Positions 27,821-37,894 of a stretch of DNA of 64,000 bases are shown in pieces. Every line of letters begins with the position of its first letter. Position 1 is the stretch's first letter. The notes under the pieces were generated by a model, which was given only the letters and a program-made list of their open reading frames with translations, was not told the DNA's origin and ran no database searches. The translations under genes and the position numbers were made by a program. Source of the DNA: Hippopus hippopus (Eukaryota; Mollusca; Bivalvia; Cardiida; Cardiidae); assembly GCA_946811185.2 (NCBI GenBank), contig OX328102.1, positions 62,513,416-62,577,415 on the forward strand, written 5' to 3'.

Positions 27821-28377
27821 CTCATTACCAAACAACACAATTTCGGACTAAACCATGTTGATTGATTGATAGACTGAATGGTGTTTAATGCCGTTTTCAA
27901 CATTATTTCATTTATATCACAGCGGCCAGTGCACCTATCCATGCTTTTCCAGGAGTCTCTTTTAACAGTACTCCACACAATTTTCTTTCCAAGCCACTGG
28001 CTGCTTCCCCACATAACCATCGTCAAAACAATGGTCAGCTGTGGGAGAGGAATGAATCCTGTCACAATGACTATCATCAATCCTCGAAAAGAAATTGGCC
28101 GAGCCAGGGATTGAACCCACAACCTCCATGTTCTCAAGTCCTGCACGCTACCAAATGAGCTACTGGGGCTCAGCCTAAACCAAATTGAAGGCAGCTGAAG
28201 ACAACAAAGTGATTATTGTTCAAGTGATGATTTTTGTCTATGACAGGGTAGAAAACCTTGTGAGAAAAGGAGAAAATGCTGGTCACCAGCATTTTCTCCT
28301 TTTTCCACAATGTTTTCAATTCAAAAGCACCATTCTTAAGGATCGTTAAAACTTGGGATTGTGTGGTAAAGGGTTAA
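27817..28377 (+). mobile_element. TTAA-PAL MITE split by SINE1
   Basis: L end TTAACTCATTACCAAACAAC runs to GGACTAAACCA. It resumes after the SINE with CTAAACCAAATTGAAGGCAG, palindrome and R end GTGTGGTAAAGGGTTAA. Confidence 0.92.
27856..28174 (-). mobile_element. SINE1, tRNA-derived, with target duplication
   Basis: Minus strand: GAGCCCCAGTAGCTCATTTG (A box), GTTGTGGGTTCAATCCC (B box), body, and ACTGAATAATGTTG-like end with a short ATCAATC tail. CTAAACCA is repeated at 27848-27855 and 28175-28182, the mark of LINE-assisted insertion. Confidence 0.9.
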
Positions 28378-28567
28378 AGCATCTGCAAAAAGTATCAACC
28401 TAGGTCAGCCTGAACGGTCCATGCAGGCTTACCTGGGTTGAGGCTTTTTGCTATTTATAAATTTTCTGCTTGCCAAAGGACCTTTCTACCTCATGATCCA
28501 GCCAGTTGTTACACAAAATGGATTTTATGGATCCACAATTATATGATGACTTGCTTGGAATGATGCC
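28376..28567. mobile_element. GGTCAGCCTG hairpin element
   Basis: AGCATCTGCAAAAAGTATCA, GGTCAGCCTGAACGGTCCAT pairing with GCAGGCTTACC, and ATGGATTTTATGGATCCACA. It lies between two TTAA-PAL copies. Confidence 0.7.
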
Positions 28568-28798
28568 TTAACCCTTTACCACAAAAAACTGACTTTTAAC
28601 AACCTTGAGAAAGAAGACTTGAAAAAACACTGTAGGAAAAAGGGAAAATGCTGGTAACCAGCATTTTCTCCTTTTCCCACAATGTTTTCTACCCTACCAA
28701 GGACAACTTCCTCAATTTTAGCCACATTTAATTTGGTATCTGCATTATTATGTTTTAGGTTAAGTGGGTCTAAAATTTTGTTGAGTGGCAAAGAGTTA
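28568..28798 (-). mobile_element. TTAA-PAL MITE
   Basis: TTAACCCTTTACCACAAAAA to GAGTGGCAAAGAGTTAA; first arm mutated (CACTGTAGGAAAAAGGG). Confidence 0.9.
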
Positions 28799-28971
28799 AG
28801 GAGATGCATTGAGCCCCTTTTGCCAGAGTGACTCTCATATGTAGAAAAAGCCTGAAACATGATAGCCTATTTTTCTAATGGGTGAAATTTTAAAAAAAAA
28901 GCAACATTATCATGATATCTCTGTTCTGGAAAAATAACCATTAAAAACAGTACCACCTGCAGACAAATCTT

Positions 28972-29201
28972 TTAACCCTTTACCATACAATCCTGAGTTT
29001 TAACAACCCTCAAGAAATAATACTTTTGAAAATATTGTGGGAAAAGGAGAAAATGCTGGTAACCAGCCAGCATTTTCTCCTTTTCCCACAATTTTTACAA
29101 CCCTATCAAAGACAGACATCATCATTTTAGCAACATCTAATTTGTCATCAGCAGCAGATTTGAATTTGGTCATGTCCAAAATACTGTTGTTTAGTTTACC
29201 C
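28972..29201 (-). mobile_element. TTAA-PAL MITE
   Basis: TTAACCCTTTACCATACAAT. The palindrome centre gained four bases (AACCAGCCAGCATT). L end decayed to TTGTTTAGTTTACC. Confidence 0.88.
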
Positions 29202-29202
29202 T

Positions 29203-29411
29203 AACCTGCTAAATAAGTGAAATGAAACTTTCAAGCTGTTAGAAAAAAGCCAAATTTTGCTTTATCAAAGATATTTTGTTTGGGAAAAATATCTCCTCAT
29301 CGGACAGTGTAGAGCCAAGATCAGACTGCACGTTCTGTGCAGTCTGATCTTGGATCAACACAGTCTGCAAAAGGTCAGTGAGTGGCGCTTAGCAGCCTAA
29401 GAGTTAATCTT
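29203..29411. mobile_element. GATCAGACTGCA hairpin element, ~210-bp subtype
   Basis: CCTAACCTGCTAAATAAGTG ... hairpin 29305-29365 ... GTGGCGCTTAGCAGCCTAAG, TTAA. The outer words CCTGCTAA and TTAGCAG are inverted, so this subtype looks like a MITE with short terminal repeats. Others: 35108, 45333, 48903, 54712. Confidence 0.78.
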
Positions 29412-29574
29412 TGTATAGACCACTTTTAACAGACTTCATTGCAAAAAATACAAACTATGTCTAAAAGTTATCAAAATTATCCTCTTGTAAAGAGTTCAAA
29501 AGCTGCCAGATAATTTTGAGAGATAGTGAAGATCCATTTTCAGGTTTTTATCAAACATAAGCCTGAGTATGTCT

Positions 29575-29990
29575 AAGTCAGGGCACAGCTTCTGATAGGA
29601 ATCACTCAATCACCTGTTCTTCTTATCAATGGCAGGTCTCTCAAGATCATCAAACATCTTGGGTACCAACTGCTTGTGTACTTTTCCATATGCTACAGGT
29701 TTACCACTATTTTCTTTTCCCATAATGTTTTTCAAAGCCCTCTACCTCAGGGTCATAAAAGCCCAGAGTCAGGGCAAGTTCTGATACCAAGCACTCTATC
29801 AGTCTGTTATACTTATCGATTGCAAGTCATACAAAATCACAAAACATCATGGGTACCCTTTGCTTTGACACTAATCCATATGGTACAGGCTTACCATTAT
29901 TTCCTTTTCCTGCAATGTTTCCAAAAGCCTTCTACCTCAGGGTCCCAAAATACATAGAAGTCTATGTGTCTGGCATATTTTCTAAAAGGA
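29575..29990. repeat. ~192-bp tandem repeat built on a MITE half
   Basis: GTCAGGGCACAGCTTCTGAT (29577) and GTCAGGGCAAGTTCTGATAC (29768) start two units, with a partial third near 29970. Each unit contains a TTAA-PAL R half (TTTTCCCATAATGTTTTTCA; TTTTCCTGCAATGTTTCCAA, then CTACCTCAGGGTC). Confidence 0.8.
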
Positions 29991-30082
29991 TCACTGTCTC
30001 AATCTTCCACTTTTTCTTATCAAATTGCAGGTACTAAGATCACCAGTAAATATCACTGTTCATTTCTATCAATCCAATCATG

Positions 30083-30305
30083 TTTAACCCTTTATCACAT
30101 GATCCTGAGTTCAAATGGCCTTGATTGACATGGCTTTTGAAAACATTGTTGGAAAACATAAATTGCTGGTAACCAGTATTTTCTCCTTTTCCCACAATGT
30201 ATTATACCCTATCACAAACAATTTCCATCATTGGAGACACTTTTCTATTGTCATTCGCAAAGAATTTGGAACAGCCTAAAATTTTGTCTTTTTGTAAATA
30301 GTTAA
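30083..30305 (-). mobile_element. TTAA-PAL MITE
   Basis: TTAACCCTTTATCACATGAT to CTTTTTGTAAATAGTTAA; first arm shortened (GGAAAACATAAATTGCTGG). Confidence 0.86.
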
Positions 30306-30394
30306 CCCTAAGAATGCCAAATAAACACATTATCAGTTGAAAAGACAGACCCAAATAATTGCAATATCATGGTTTCTTTTGTCTAAAAAGTGTA

Positions 30395-30480
30395 AACAAA
30401 GCAGACAGTGTACATTAAGATCAGACTGCACGTATTGTGCAGTCTGATCTTGATCTACACTGGCTGCATAGGCAGCTACA
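30395..30480. mobile_element. GATCAGACTGCA hairpin, short flank subtype
   Basis: GCAGACAGTGTACATTAAGA, hairpin with loop GTATTG, then CTACACTGGCTGCATAGGCA. The same flanks recur at 37150 and 59090. Confidence 0.7.
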
Positions 30481-30616
30481 ATCATGGCACTATAAAGGTA
30501 ACAGAGATGAAATAAAAGGGCCTTATCTCTGTACTAATGGGTTCACAGCCTTTTCCAGCAAACCTCACTTCCTGTTCTACTTTGGAATCTCATCAAGATA
30601 ACAAAGAAAAACATCT

Positions 30617-30847
30617 CTAAAACTTTACCACACAATCTGAGTTTTAACACCCTGAGAGAGGGCTTTTTGAAAACATCATGAGAAAAGGAGAAAATACTGG
30701 TAACCAGCATTTTCTCCCTTTCCAATGATGTTTTCTACCCTATCAAAGTCACATTGCATCATTAGTTTGTGCCACATTTAATATTTTATCTACAACAGCT
30801 TTGACTTTTGGTCAAGTCTTAAATTTTATGGTGTGGCAAAGAGTTAA
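30617..30847 (-). mobile_element. TTAA-PAL MITE with matched arm changes
   Basis: AACTTTACCACACAATCTGA to GTGTGGCAAAGAGTTAA. Arm bases read AACATCAT on the left and ATGATGTT on the right, both differing from consensus in a complementary way. Confidence 0.86.
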
Positions 30848-31074
30848 CCTATTTAGTGTTTTTTTCCAGTATTCCATGAAACATACATGTAAGGGATATT
30901 TTATCAGAAATATTTCTAAGGAAAAATATGAATGAAACAGGAACCATTGCCTGCACAAAGCAAATGCTGCTTTCCCATGATACATGTTAAACAGACATAA
31001 AACATCTTTCATTTCTTTTTTTTTGAAAATCATTACAAAGACAGAAAAAATTTCTTTCAGGTGCACAAAAGGCT

Positions 31075-31302
31075 TTAACTCTTTTTACCACAGCAATCCA
31101 TAGGTTTAACAGCCCTGGGAAAGAAGGCTTTTGAAAACACTGTTGGAAAAGGACAACATGCTGGTAACCAGCATGTGCTCCTTTTCTCACAATGTTTTCC
31201 ACACCTTCAAAGACAAATCGCATCAAATGATCTACACAGACTTTGTTGAGCAAATGCTTTCAATTTGGACAAGTGTAAGATTTTGTTGTGTGGTAGAGTT
31301 AT
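31075..31302 (-). mobile_element. TTAA-PAL MITE
   Basis: TTAACTCTTTTTACCACAGC to GTGTGGTAGAGTTAT. Both arms share A-to-C near the centre (AACATGCTGG / CCAGCATGTG). Confidence 0.88.
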
Positions 31303-31390
31303 GCCCCTTTAACACAAAACATTTGATCTGAATCTCTAGCTGAGACATTCTAAAGTACTATTATCTATTTCCTTTCCAGCAATTTACAAG

Positions 31391-31608
31391 ACAATCACAT
31401 TTTTTTTTAAACATCCCTCTGGGAAAAAAGCTTTGACCAACATTGTTGGAAAAGAGAAAAATGCTGCTAACCAGCATTTTCTCCTTTTCCCAAAATGGTT
31501 TCTAACCTTTCAGAGACAAAAATCATTACTAAAGTCACACTTGATTTATCATCTGCAAATACAATGTACTGTGAAATTGGACAAAGCTGTAATTCTGCAG
31601 GTAGTTAA
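31391..31608 (-). mobile_element. TTAA-PAL MITE, eroded
   Basis: CAATCACATTTTTTTTTAAA to ATTCTGCAGGTAGTTAA. The palindrome is recognisable with several mismatches. Confidence 0.8.
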
Positions 31609-31679
31609 CATGATAAAATGCAGAGCAAAAGAATTGCTTCAGTCCCACTCTCTCTGAAATCACTTTCATTCAATTCCAT

Positions 31680-32140
31680 TGAAAAACAAATGAATTACAA
31701 TAACACCACTTTAAACAAATCACCACTTGTAGCTCCTGATTTGCTTCCAAACAAACCTGATCCTGTCAACATGTCACACTGTACAACCTTGCATTTTACT
31801 TAGCAATTTTATACTTCAAACAAACATTGTTGAAGAAGGAGCAATTCAACAAAGTAACACTACTTTGGACAAATTGCCACTTGTAACTCCACTGATTTGC
31901 TTCCAAACAAACCCCAACACTGATCCTGTCAACTTGCACAACCATGTATTTACCCAGAAATTTTATACTTTAGAAAAACATTGTTAAAGAAGGAGCAATT
32001 AAAGACGAAACAACACTATGGACAAATTGCCACTTGTAACACCCCTGATTTGTTTCCAAACAAACCAAAAACACCAATCCTGTCAACTTGTCAGGTTGCA
32101 CAACCATGTATTTTACCCATCATGTGTCAAAGATATCGCA
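31680..32140. repeat. 154-bp tandem repeat, three units
   Basis: CCACTTGTA starts equivalent blocks at 31723, 31877 and 32030 (spacing 154 and 153). Shared words: GATTTGCTTCCAAACAAACC, CCTGTCAACTTG, GCACAACCATGTATTT, AAGAAGGAGCAATT. No frame stays open through all units. Confidence 0.88.
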
Positions 32141-32285
32141 GCTCCGGGGCAAAACAAGTGTTAAATTTTGTCACTGTTACCAAAGATACGCATTTAAAAC
32201 GGGTATTTACAGCTGAATTTGATATATGAAAATTTCTTCCATTGAATTTTCTTACTGAATTTCAAAGAAAATAAAAACACTTTGT

Positions 32286-32403
32286 ACCTTACCACACATC
32301 CCATGGATTCGCTTTTTGAAGGGAAGAAAAAATTTACAGTGTTTTCAAAAAAAACTTTTCTTCAAGGTCATCAAAACTTTGGATTGTGTAATCAAAAAGT
32401 TAA
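32286..32403. mobile_element. Symmetric (R-R) TTAA-PAL MITE without palindrome
   Basis: Left is an R end in minus sense (TTACCACACATCCCATGG). Right is an R end in plus sense (AAAACTTTGGATTGTGTAAT, AAAGTTAA). Little palindrome remains between them. Confidence 0.6.
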
Positions 32404-32617
32404 AAAAAGATTGACTGCATAAATCTGCACGCAAAAAGGCCTGCAGTGGATAGCAAAATAAACATGTCTACAGTTTTGACCAATCACAAATTTTTATTCA
32501 TTCAGTGAAACATACCAATGCTACTAAGTTGGGCAAATGCAAGTGCATTTGGCTATATATGCTGAAAAAAGAACATGGCCACTCACATGTTTGTCTATAT
32601 CAGTCGAATGAAACTAG

Positions 32618-32790
32618 GGTCTGTATTCACCAACCATTCTTAAGAATGTTCGTTGTCTTCTACCCCATGAATTTCTAAATGTGAAAGTAACAGAACTTCT
32701 GATTGGCTAAACCAAATGGTTTAGCCAATCAGAAGTTGTGTTACTTTCACATTTACAAAATTCTGGAGAATGGTTGGTGAATAAGCACCC
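32618..32790. mobile_element. TTGGCTAAACCAA foldback MITE, best copy
   Basis: GTATTCACCAACCATTCTTA on the left and its inverse AGAATGGTTGGTGAATAAGC on the right. The inner part CTTCTGATTGGCTAAACCAA mirrors to the centre TGGTTTAGCC, giving one long hairpin. Related: 21930, 47800, 53562. Confidence 0.82.
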
Positions 32791-32870
32791 AGGATTAGAG
32801 ACCCCTGATAATTGCACGTAGATCTGCATCATTTATTATTTATACTGAATTTACAGGATAGAAAAACAAT

Positions 32871-33103
32871 TACCACTTTACTAACTGACAAAATATTAGA
32901 CCTTTCCAAATTGGAAGCATCATGCAGACAACAAACTTAAATTGGGCTCCGTTGATGATGATTTTTTCATTCAAAGAGTAGAAAACATTGTGGGAAAAGG
33001 AGAAAATGCTGGTTACCACCATTTTCTCCTTTTCCCACTATGTTTTACAAAGGCTTTCTTCCTCAGGGTCGATTAAAATCAGGATTGTTTGGCAAAGGAT
33101 TAA
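32871..33103 (+). mobile_element. TTAA-PAL MITE
   Basis: CCACTTTACTAACTGACAAA to TTTGGCAAAGGATTAA; palindrome with two mismatches (GGTTACCACC, CCCACTATG). Confidence 0.88.
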
Positions 33104-33298
33104 AAATCACCGATATATCACATAATGCACCAAGCTGACTTATTCCTAATCTTATGTAACATCTTTGTACAAAGTCCAACGACTATGAACCTTCCTTCCC
33201 ATTCTTAAATCTATCATTTCCTCACTTGTAGAAGGGACTGTCTCCTTTTGCCACAGCATTTTTACATACATTTGAGTGTCATACTTGATTTATGATAA

Positions 33299-33524
33299 TT
33301 ACCCATCCACCACATGTCCAAATTCTGGACTAGTCAAAATTGAAAGTTTTCCCAGACAATAATAAATGCGTCTTAAATTTTTGAATTTGTCTTTGACAGG
33401 GTAGAAAACATAGTGGAAAAAGAAGAAAATGCTGTCTATTAGTATTTTCTCCTTTTCCCACAATGTTTTCAAAATGGCTCTTGCTCAGGATTACTTATAC
33501 GTGGTTTGTTTGGTATAGAGTTAA
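33299..33524 (+). mobile_element. TTAA-PAL MITE, eroded left end
   Basis: ATTACCCATCCACCACATGT to TTTGGTATAGAGTTAA. A small duplication sits at the centre (GCTGTCTATTAGTATT). Confidence 0.82.
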
Positions 33525-33539
33525 AAACTATCGATTTAA

Positions 33540-33990
33540 ACATTTAAGGACAGCAGAATTACTTTCAGATTTAAGAAAACGCAATATGTAAATCTGATGA
33601 TTTCATAGTTTGATACGTACCCTATACAATCTTATCTCTTTCCCAAATGACAATATTTTTGACAGGTCCCATTTGAAAGCATTTGCAGACAACAAAAATT
33701 ATATGGCACAAATCATAAGATAGTTGAGAAAACAAGGTAGGAAAAGGAGAAAATGCTGGTTACCAGCATTTTCTCCTTTTCCCACAATGTTTTCATAAGG
33801 GTGGTTACCAGCATTTTCTCCTTTTCCCACAATGTTTTCAAAAGGCCTACGTCTAAGGCTCATAACAGAACTTGGGATTGTGTGGTAAAGGGGTTAAAGT
33901 AAGGCAGAATATCACTTTCAGATAAAAGAAAAGCGCAGTATGTGAATTTGATGATTTCATAGTTTGATGGGTACCCTACATAATCTTAAT
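33540..33990. repeat. ~352-bp duplication containing a MITE
   Basis: TCTGATGATTTCATAGTTTG, then ACGTACCCTATACAATCTTA, near 33594 returns near 33946 as TTTGATGATTTCATAGTTTG and GGGTACCCTACATAATCTTA. One TTAA-PAL copy lies between the two blocks and the next begins right after the second. Confidence 0.8.
33634..33897 (+). mobile_element. TTAA-PAL MITE with duplicated second arm
   Basis: GGTTACCAGCATTTTCTCC to CAATGTTTTCA occurs twice, 45 bp apart (33758 and 33803), so the centre and right arm are doubled. Right TTAA intact. Confidence 0.9.
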
Positions 33991-34180
33991 TCTTTACCAC
34001 ACAGTCCTGAGTTTTAATGACTGCGGGAAAGAAACCATAACCAGCATTTTCTCCTTTTCCTACATTGTTTTCTACCCTATCAAAGAAAAATTGCACCATT
34101 TGAGCAACATTGTTATTGTCATCTGCAAATGCTTTCAATTTGGACAAGGATGAAATTTTGTCATCTTGTAAAGGGATAAT
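33987..34180 (-). mobile_element. TTAA-PAL MITE, first arm deleted
   Basis: GAAAGAAACCATAACCAGCA joins R block to palindrome centre. Ends CTTGTAAAGGGATAA. Confidence 0.85.
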
Positions 34181-34355
34181 CTTAAATCATTCTATGAAAC
34201 CATACCTTTATTTGATATTGATTCTTGTGCATAAGTCTATGATATGCATAAACTAAAAATTGCAAATGAGTTAAGATAAATCCACAGAGTAAACAAAATG
34301 CACCCCCCACCCACCAAAGTGCACCTGAAGATACCCCACTCTATTTGCACTTCTA

Positions 34356-34535
34356 ATCTTACTACCAAATGACGAATTTTTGGGGCTAGTCCAAACCCAA
34401 AGCAGTAGTTATTGACTAATTAAATGTGGCTCAAATGCAGGTTACCATCATATTTTATTTTCCGTTCAAATAATTTTTTCACAGGCCTTTTATTGTTACA
34501 GCCGTGAAAAGTCAGTATTGTGTGGTATAGGGTCA
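34356..34535 (+). mobile_element. TTAA-PAL MITE, first arm deleted
   Basis: ATTAAATGTGGCTCAAATGC is followed directly by AGGTTACCATCATATTTTAT. It keeps the internal TTAA used as an insertion site in other copies, here unoccupied. Confidence 0.8.
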
Positions 34536-34896
34536 TTATCTTCCCTTAGATGGCATTCTTCAAATACACATAGATCTATCTGATTTAGGCATTCTGGGTA
34601 AGGAACTGGACTACTTTTCAAAATGACAACCATTACTTTGAATTTCAAAATATGATGAATGTTTACTCAATAAAACACTACCTGGTGCAATTCATTCAGC
34701 TATGATTAGGTAGCATGTAACCTATGCACCAGCCATTTTTTAAAACAGCCCCAACAGGCTTGGGTAATAGCTTCCATATAAGCCCTATTTTTCCCCTTTA
34801 CATGAGATGGGTGATGCGTCATAGCAGACAGGTCGAATCTTCGAAGAATATGACATGCGCAGACAACGGGTACAGGGCTAACCCATGTATTTACAG
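34536..34896. other. No gene seen
   Basis: Spacer. A 69-codon frame on the minus strand (34706-34915) has no recognisable domain. Confidence 0.35.
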
Positions 34897-35110
34897 TTAA
34901 ACATTTACCATGCAATCCCGACTTTTAAAGACCCTGATAAAAAAAAGCTTTTGAAACCATTGTGGGAAAAGGAGTAAATGCTGGTAACCAGCATTTTCTC
35001 CTTTTCCCACAATGTTTTCTACCTATTAATGGACAAATACTATCATTTGAAAAACATTTTTGAAGTGTTGCTATAAATTCCTTCAGTACAGACTTGTGGT
35101 AAAAGGTTAA
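34897..35110 (-). mobile_element. TTAA-PAL MITE, L half diverged
   Basis: TTAAACATTTACCATGCAAT and a clean palindrome; right side reads GACTTGTGGTAAAAGGTTAA. Confidence 0.86.
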
Positions 35111-35320
35111 TCCAATTATCCTGCGAAATAAGTGAAACAAAACTTTCAAGTCCATAGCAAAAATCCAAATTTTTGCTATTTCAAAGGTAATTTTTGGCTG
35201 AAAATTTCTCCTTATCGGACAGTGTAGATTCAAGATCAGACTGCACATTCTGTGCAGTCTGATCTTGATCTACACTGTCAGCAACAGGTCCTTTAATGCG
35301 CTTAGCAGCCTCAGGTTTAA
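35108..35320. mobile_element. GATCAGACTGCA hairpin element, ~210-bp subtype
   Basis: CTGCGAAATAAGTGAAACAA ... hairpin 35218-35282 ... AATGCGCTTAGCAGCCTCAG. Placed between two TTAA-PAL copies. Confidence 0.78.
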
Positions 35321-35549
35321 TCCTTTTCCATACTAAAAAATTCTTTACACTGTCCATGTGGAAAGCACTTTGTAGATACTAGATAAAATGCTTCTCGAAT
35401 GATGAAAGTTGAATGGGTAGACAATATGGAAAATGGAGAAAATGCTATGAAAAAAGCATTTTGAAAAAGTTGTGAGAAAAAGAGAAACCCCTTTTCCCAA
35501 AATGTTTTCAAAGGCCTCTTACATCAGGGTTGTTTGCAAAAGGGCTAAA
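35317..35549 (+). mobile_element. TTAA-PAL MITE, strongly diverged
   Basis: TTTAATCCTTTTCCATACTA; palindrome broken by extra bases (GCTATGAAAAAAGCATTTTG). Right end GTTTGCAAAAGGGCTAA. Confidence 0.7.
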
Positions 35550-35585
35550 CCCATTAGAATAAAGACTATTCAAAGGCCTTTTTGA

Positions 35586-35805
35586 CCCTTTAGTAAACTA
35601 TCCAAAGTTTTAACAATCCTTGGGAAGAAATTCTGCAAAAACACTGACCTGTATTTTCTCCTTTTTCGATCATGTTTCTACTCTTCACAAGATATTAAGC
35701 AACATAATTTAAGCTGGACTGAATTTGTTGTCTGTGAAATGCTATCAATATCGATGAGTACAAATGTACAATTTTGTACAATTTTGTAATCTGCCAAAGA
35801 GTTAA
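35586..35805 (-). mobile_element. TTAA-PAL MITE, diverged
   Basis: CCCTTTAGTAAACTATCCAA to TCTGCCAAAGAGTTAA. A small direct repeat (TACAATTTTG twice) lies near the right end. First arm deleted. Confidence 0.78.
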
Positions 35806-36038
35806 CTCTTTACCAACCAACAAAACTTTGAACTTTTCTAAATTCAGATCATTTGCAGATGACTGATTGAATGTGGCTCAAATGCTGAAAATTGTCGCTG
35901 AAAAGATAGAAAACATATTGGGGAAAAGGAGGAAATGCTGGTTACCAGCATTTTCTCCTTTTCCCACATTCCAACAATGTTTCAAAAGGCTTCTTCTTCA
36001 GGATCGTTAAAACTCGGGACTGTGTGTTAAAGGGTTAA
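35802..36038 (+). mobile_element. TTAA-PAL MITE
   Basis: TTAACTCTTTACCAACCAAC to GTGTTAAAGGGTTAA. An extra CCCACATT lies in the second arm. Shares the left TTAA. Confidence 0.9.
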
Positions 36039-36283
36039 CCTTGATCTTGAAGATAATCCTTTTCTATCTATATTCTCAGTACTCTTATCTTTCTCAATCC
36101 CTAATAATCTTTTTGATGATTATTTTTAACAGACCCCAGATGATTTAGGATAGCACTAAATTACTCAGAGCTGTAATAATTCAGATAAGAATATGAAAGG
36201 TATATATTTATTTCACTGGAAAATCTAAGCTCAGTACATCATAATCTATAATGGTTGAACCCTTTACCCTGTACCAAACAAGA

Positions 36284-36465
36284 CAAGGGTCCTGCGTGCC
36301 TCACTGGAAGAACTGAATCGTTCACGGGAGTGTCCTTAGGCAAGACACTTCAGAGCCCAACCCTAGTAATGATGAAACCTAGGACATACACAAATATGTG
36401 ATCTGTCACTGCAATATAACTGAAATAATGTTGAAAGTGGCATAAAAACTATTTAATCATTCAAT

Positions 36466-36505
<40 letters not shown>
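36284..36505 (+). mobile_element. SINE2 with (AATC)n tail
   Basis: GGTCCTGCGTGCCTCACTGG, GTGTCCTTAGGCAAGACACT, TAACTGAAATAATGTTGAAA, then a tail of AATC units. The anticodon-to-B-box part of the head is deleted. Confidence 0.75.
36447..36505. repeat. (AATC)n microsatellite
   Basis: About 12 AATC-type units, with a few variants, between two SINE tails facing each other. Confidence 0.85.
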
Positions 36506-36645
36506 TGTGCTTTGTGACTGAATTGTGTTTTAAGCCACTTTAAACATTATTTCAATCATATCACTGTGACAAGTCATATATTCATGTATTTCTTGGGTTT
36601 CATTAGTAATAAGCAAAGGGCTCTGATGTGTTTTGCCAAAGGTTG
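36506..36645 (-). mobile_element. SINE2, 3-prime part
   Basis: GTGTTTTAAGCCACTTTAAA and CATATTCATGTATTTCTTGG match the SINE2 body on the minus strand; head lost at TTTGCCAAAGG. Confidence 0.7.
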
Positions 36646-36894
36646 CTAAGCTTGTGAACACATTATGACAGTAAAACTAGAATAGAACAAAGACCAATAA
36701 AGAAGTACTTTGTAATGCCTAAGGAAAATATAACTTGACCATAACTGTACACTGCCACTGGCGCAGGAACATAGATCTTGACCAAAACTGAACACTACCT
36801 CTTTCCTACAGACTAACTAAAATTCTTTTTCAGTTGTAATTTATCCAGACTTAACCATAAAGTGCAAATAAAACCCAATTTAGTTTCAGTAAAA
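36646..36894. other. No gene seen; short dispersed duplicate
   Basis: GAATAGAACAAAGACCAATA and AAGAAGTACTTTGTAATGCC return at about 37270 in almost the same words, so this spacer is part of a local duplication of about 600 bp. Confidence 0.5.
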
Positions 36895-37110
36895 AGCTCT
36901 TTCATTACTGAATAAATGAATTGTATTTTCTCAAAGGCTACAAATACAGTTTCAGTACAACATCAAAGAGAGAGTTCCATCATAATCCAGAATAAAGCAG
37001 TGGACACTGTAGATCAGAGATCAGACTACACGTTCTGTGCAGTCTGATCTTGATCTGCACTGTCCACAAAAGCTTCTAGTGTAGTCAATGGTATGGAAAG
37101 AGTAAAGTCA
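36895..37110. mobile_element. GATCAGACTGCA hairpin element, ~215-bp subtype
   Basis: ACTGAATAAATGAATTGTAT, hairpin 37008-37072, AATGGTATGGAAAGAGT: same block order as 17590. Confidence 0.8.
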
Positions 37111-37149
37111 ACTTTTTAGTCATGGTTGCTTCTATCCAGAATATCTTAG

Positions 37150-37225
37150 TATAGCAGACAGTGTAGATCAAAGATCAGACTGCATGTTTTGTGCAGTCTG
37201 ATCTTGATCTACACTGGCTACAAAG
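37150..37225. mobile_element. GATCAGACTGCA hairpin, short flank subtype
   Basis: AGCAGACAGTGTAGATCAAA, loop GTTTTG, CTACACTGGCTACAAAGG. Confidence 0.72.
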
Positions 37226-37399
37226 GGAAATAAATTCTACAAGTTTATGCACACAATATAAAGTTAAGAATAGAATAGAACAAGGGCCAATAAAGAAGTA
37301 CTTTGTAAATGCCTCAGGAAAATAGATCTTGACCATAACTGTACACTATGATCTTTTATCTTCTTTAGGAATCTAGCTGACCCTTTATTTCAACTATCA

Positions 37400-37655
37400 C
37401 TAACTTTTTACCAAACAACAAAATTTGAAATTTGTTGAAATTAAAAGCACTTGCAGACAAAAAATTAAATGTGATTCATATGATGGAGACTGTCTGTGAA
37501 AGAGTAGAAAACATTGTGGGAAATGGAGAAAATGCTGGTTACCAAGAGAAAAGGAGAAAATGCTGGTTACCTGAGTATTTTCTCATTTTCCCAGAATGTT
37601 TTCAAAAAGCCCTCTGTTTGGTTACAATATCGAATTGTTTGACAAAGGGATAACT
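37400..37655 (+). mobile_element. TTAA-PAL MITE with duplicated first arm
   Basis: GGAGAAAATGCTGGTTACC occurs twice 33 bp apart (about 37525 and 37554). The right end AAAGGGATAA is shared with the next copy. Confidence 0.85.
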
Positions 37656-37878
37656 CTTTACCACACAACAAAATATCAGACTGATTCAAACTGAAAGCAT
37701 AACGCAGATGAAAAATTGAATGTACCAAAATGAAAGTTTCTGTCTGTGAAAGGGTAAAAAACATTGTGGAAAAAGGAGAAAATGCTAGTTACCAGTGTTT
37801 TCTCCTTTTCCCACAATGTTTTCAGAGGGCTTCTTTCTCATGGGTCAGTAAAACTTGGGATTGTGAGGAAACTGATTA
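37652..37878 (+). mobile_element. TTAA-PAL MITE
   Basis: ATAACTCTTTACCACACAAC to GTGAGGAAACTGATTAA; right centre mutated (CCAGTGTTTTCTCC). Confidence 0.88.
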
Positions 37879-37894
37879 AAGATCAAACCAAGAT

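Noticed and set aside
31618..31803. Frame spanning a 154-bp repeat unit
   Set aside because: The frame does not stay open in the neighbouring units, so the repeat is not protein-coding.
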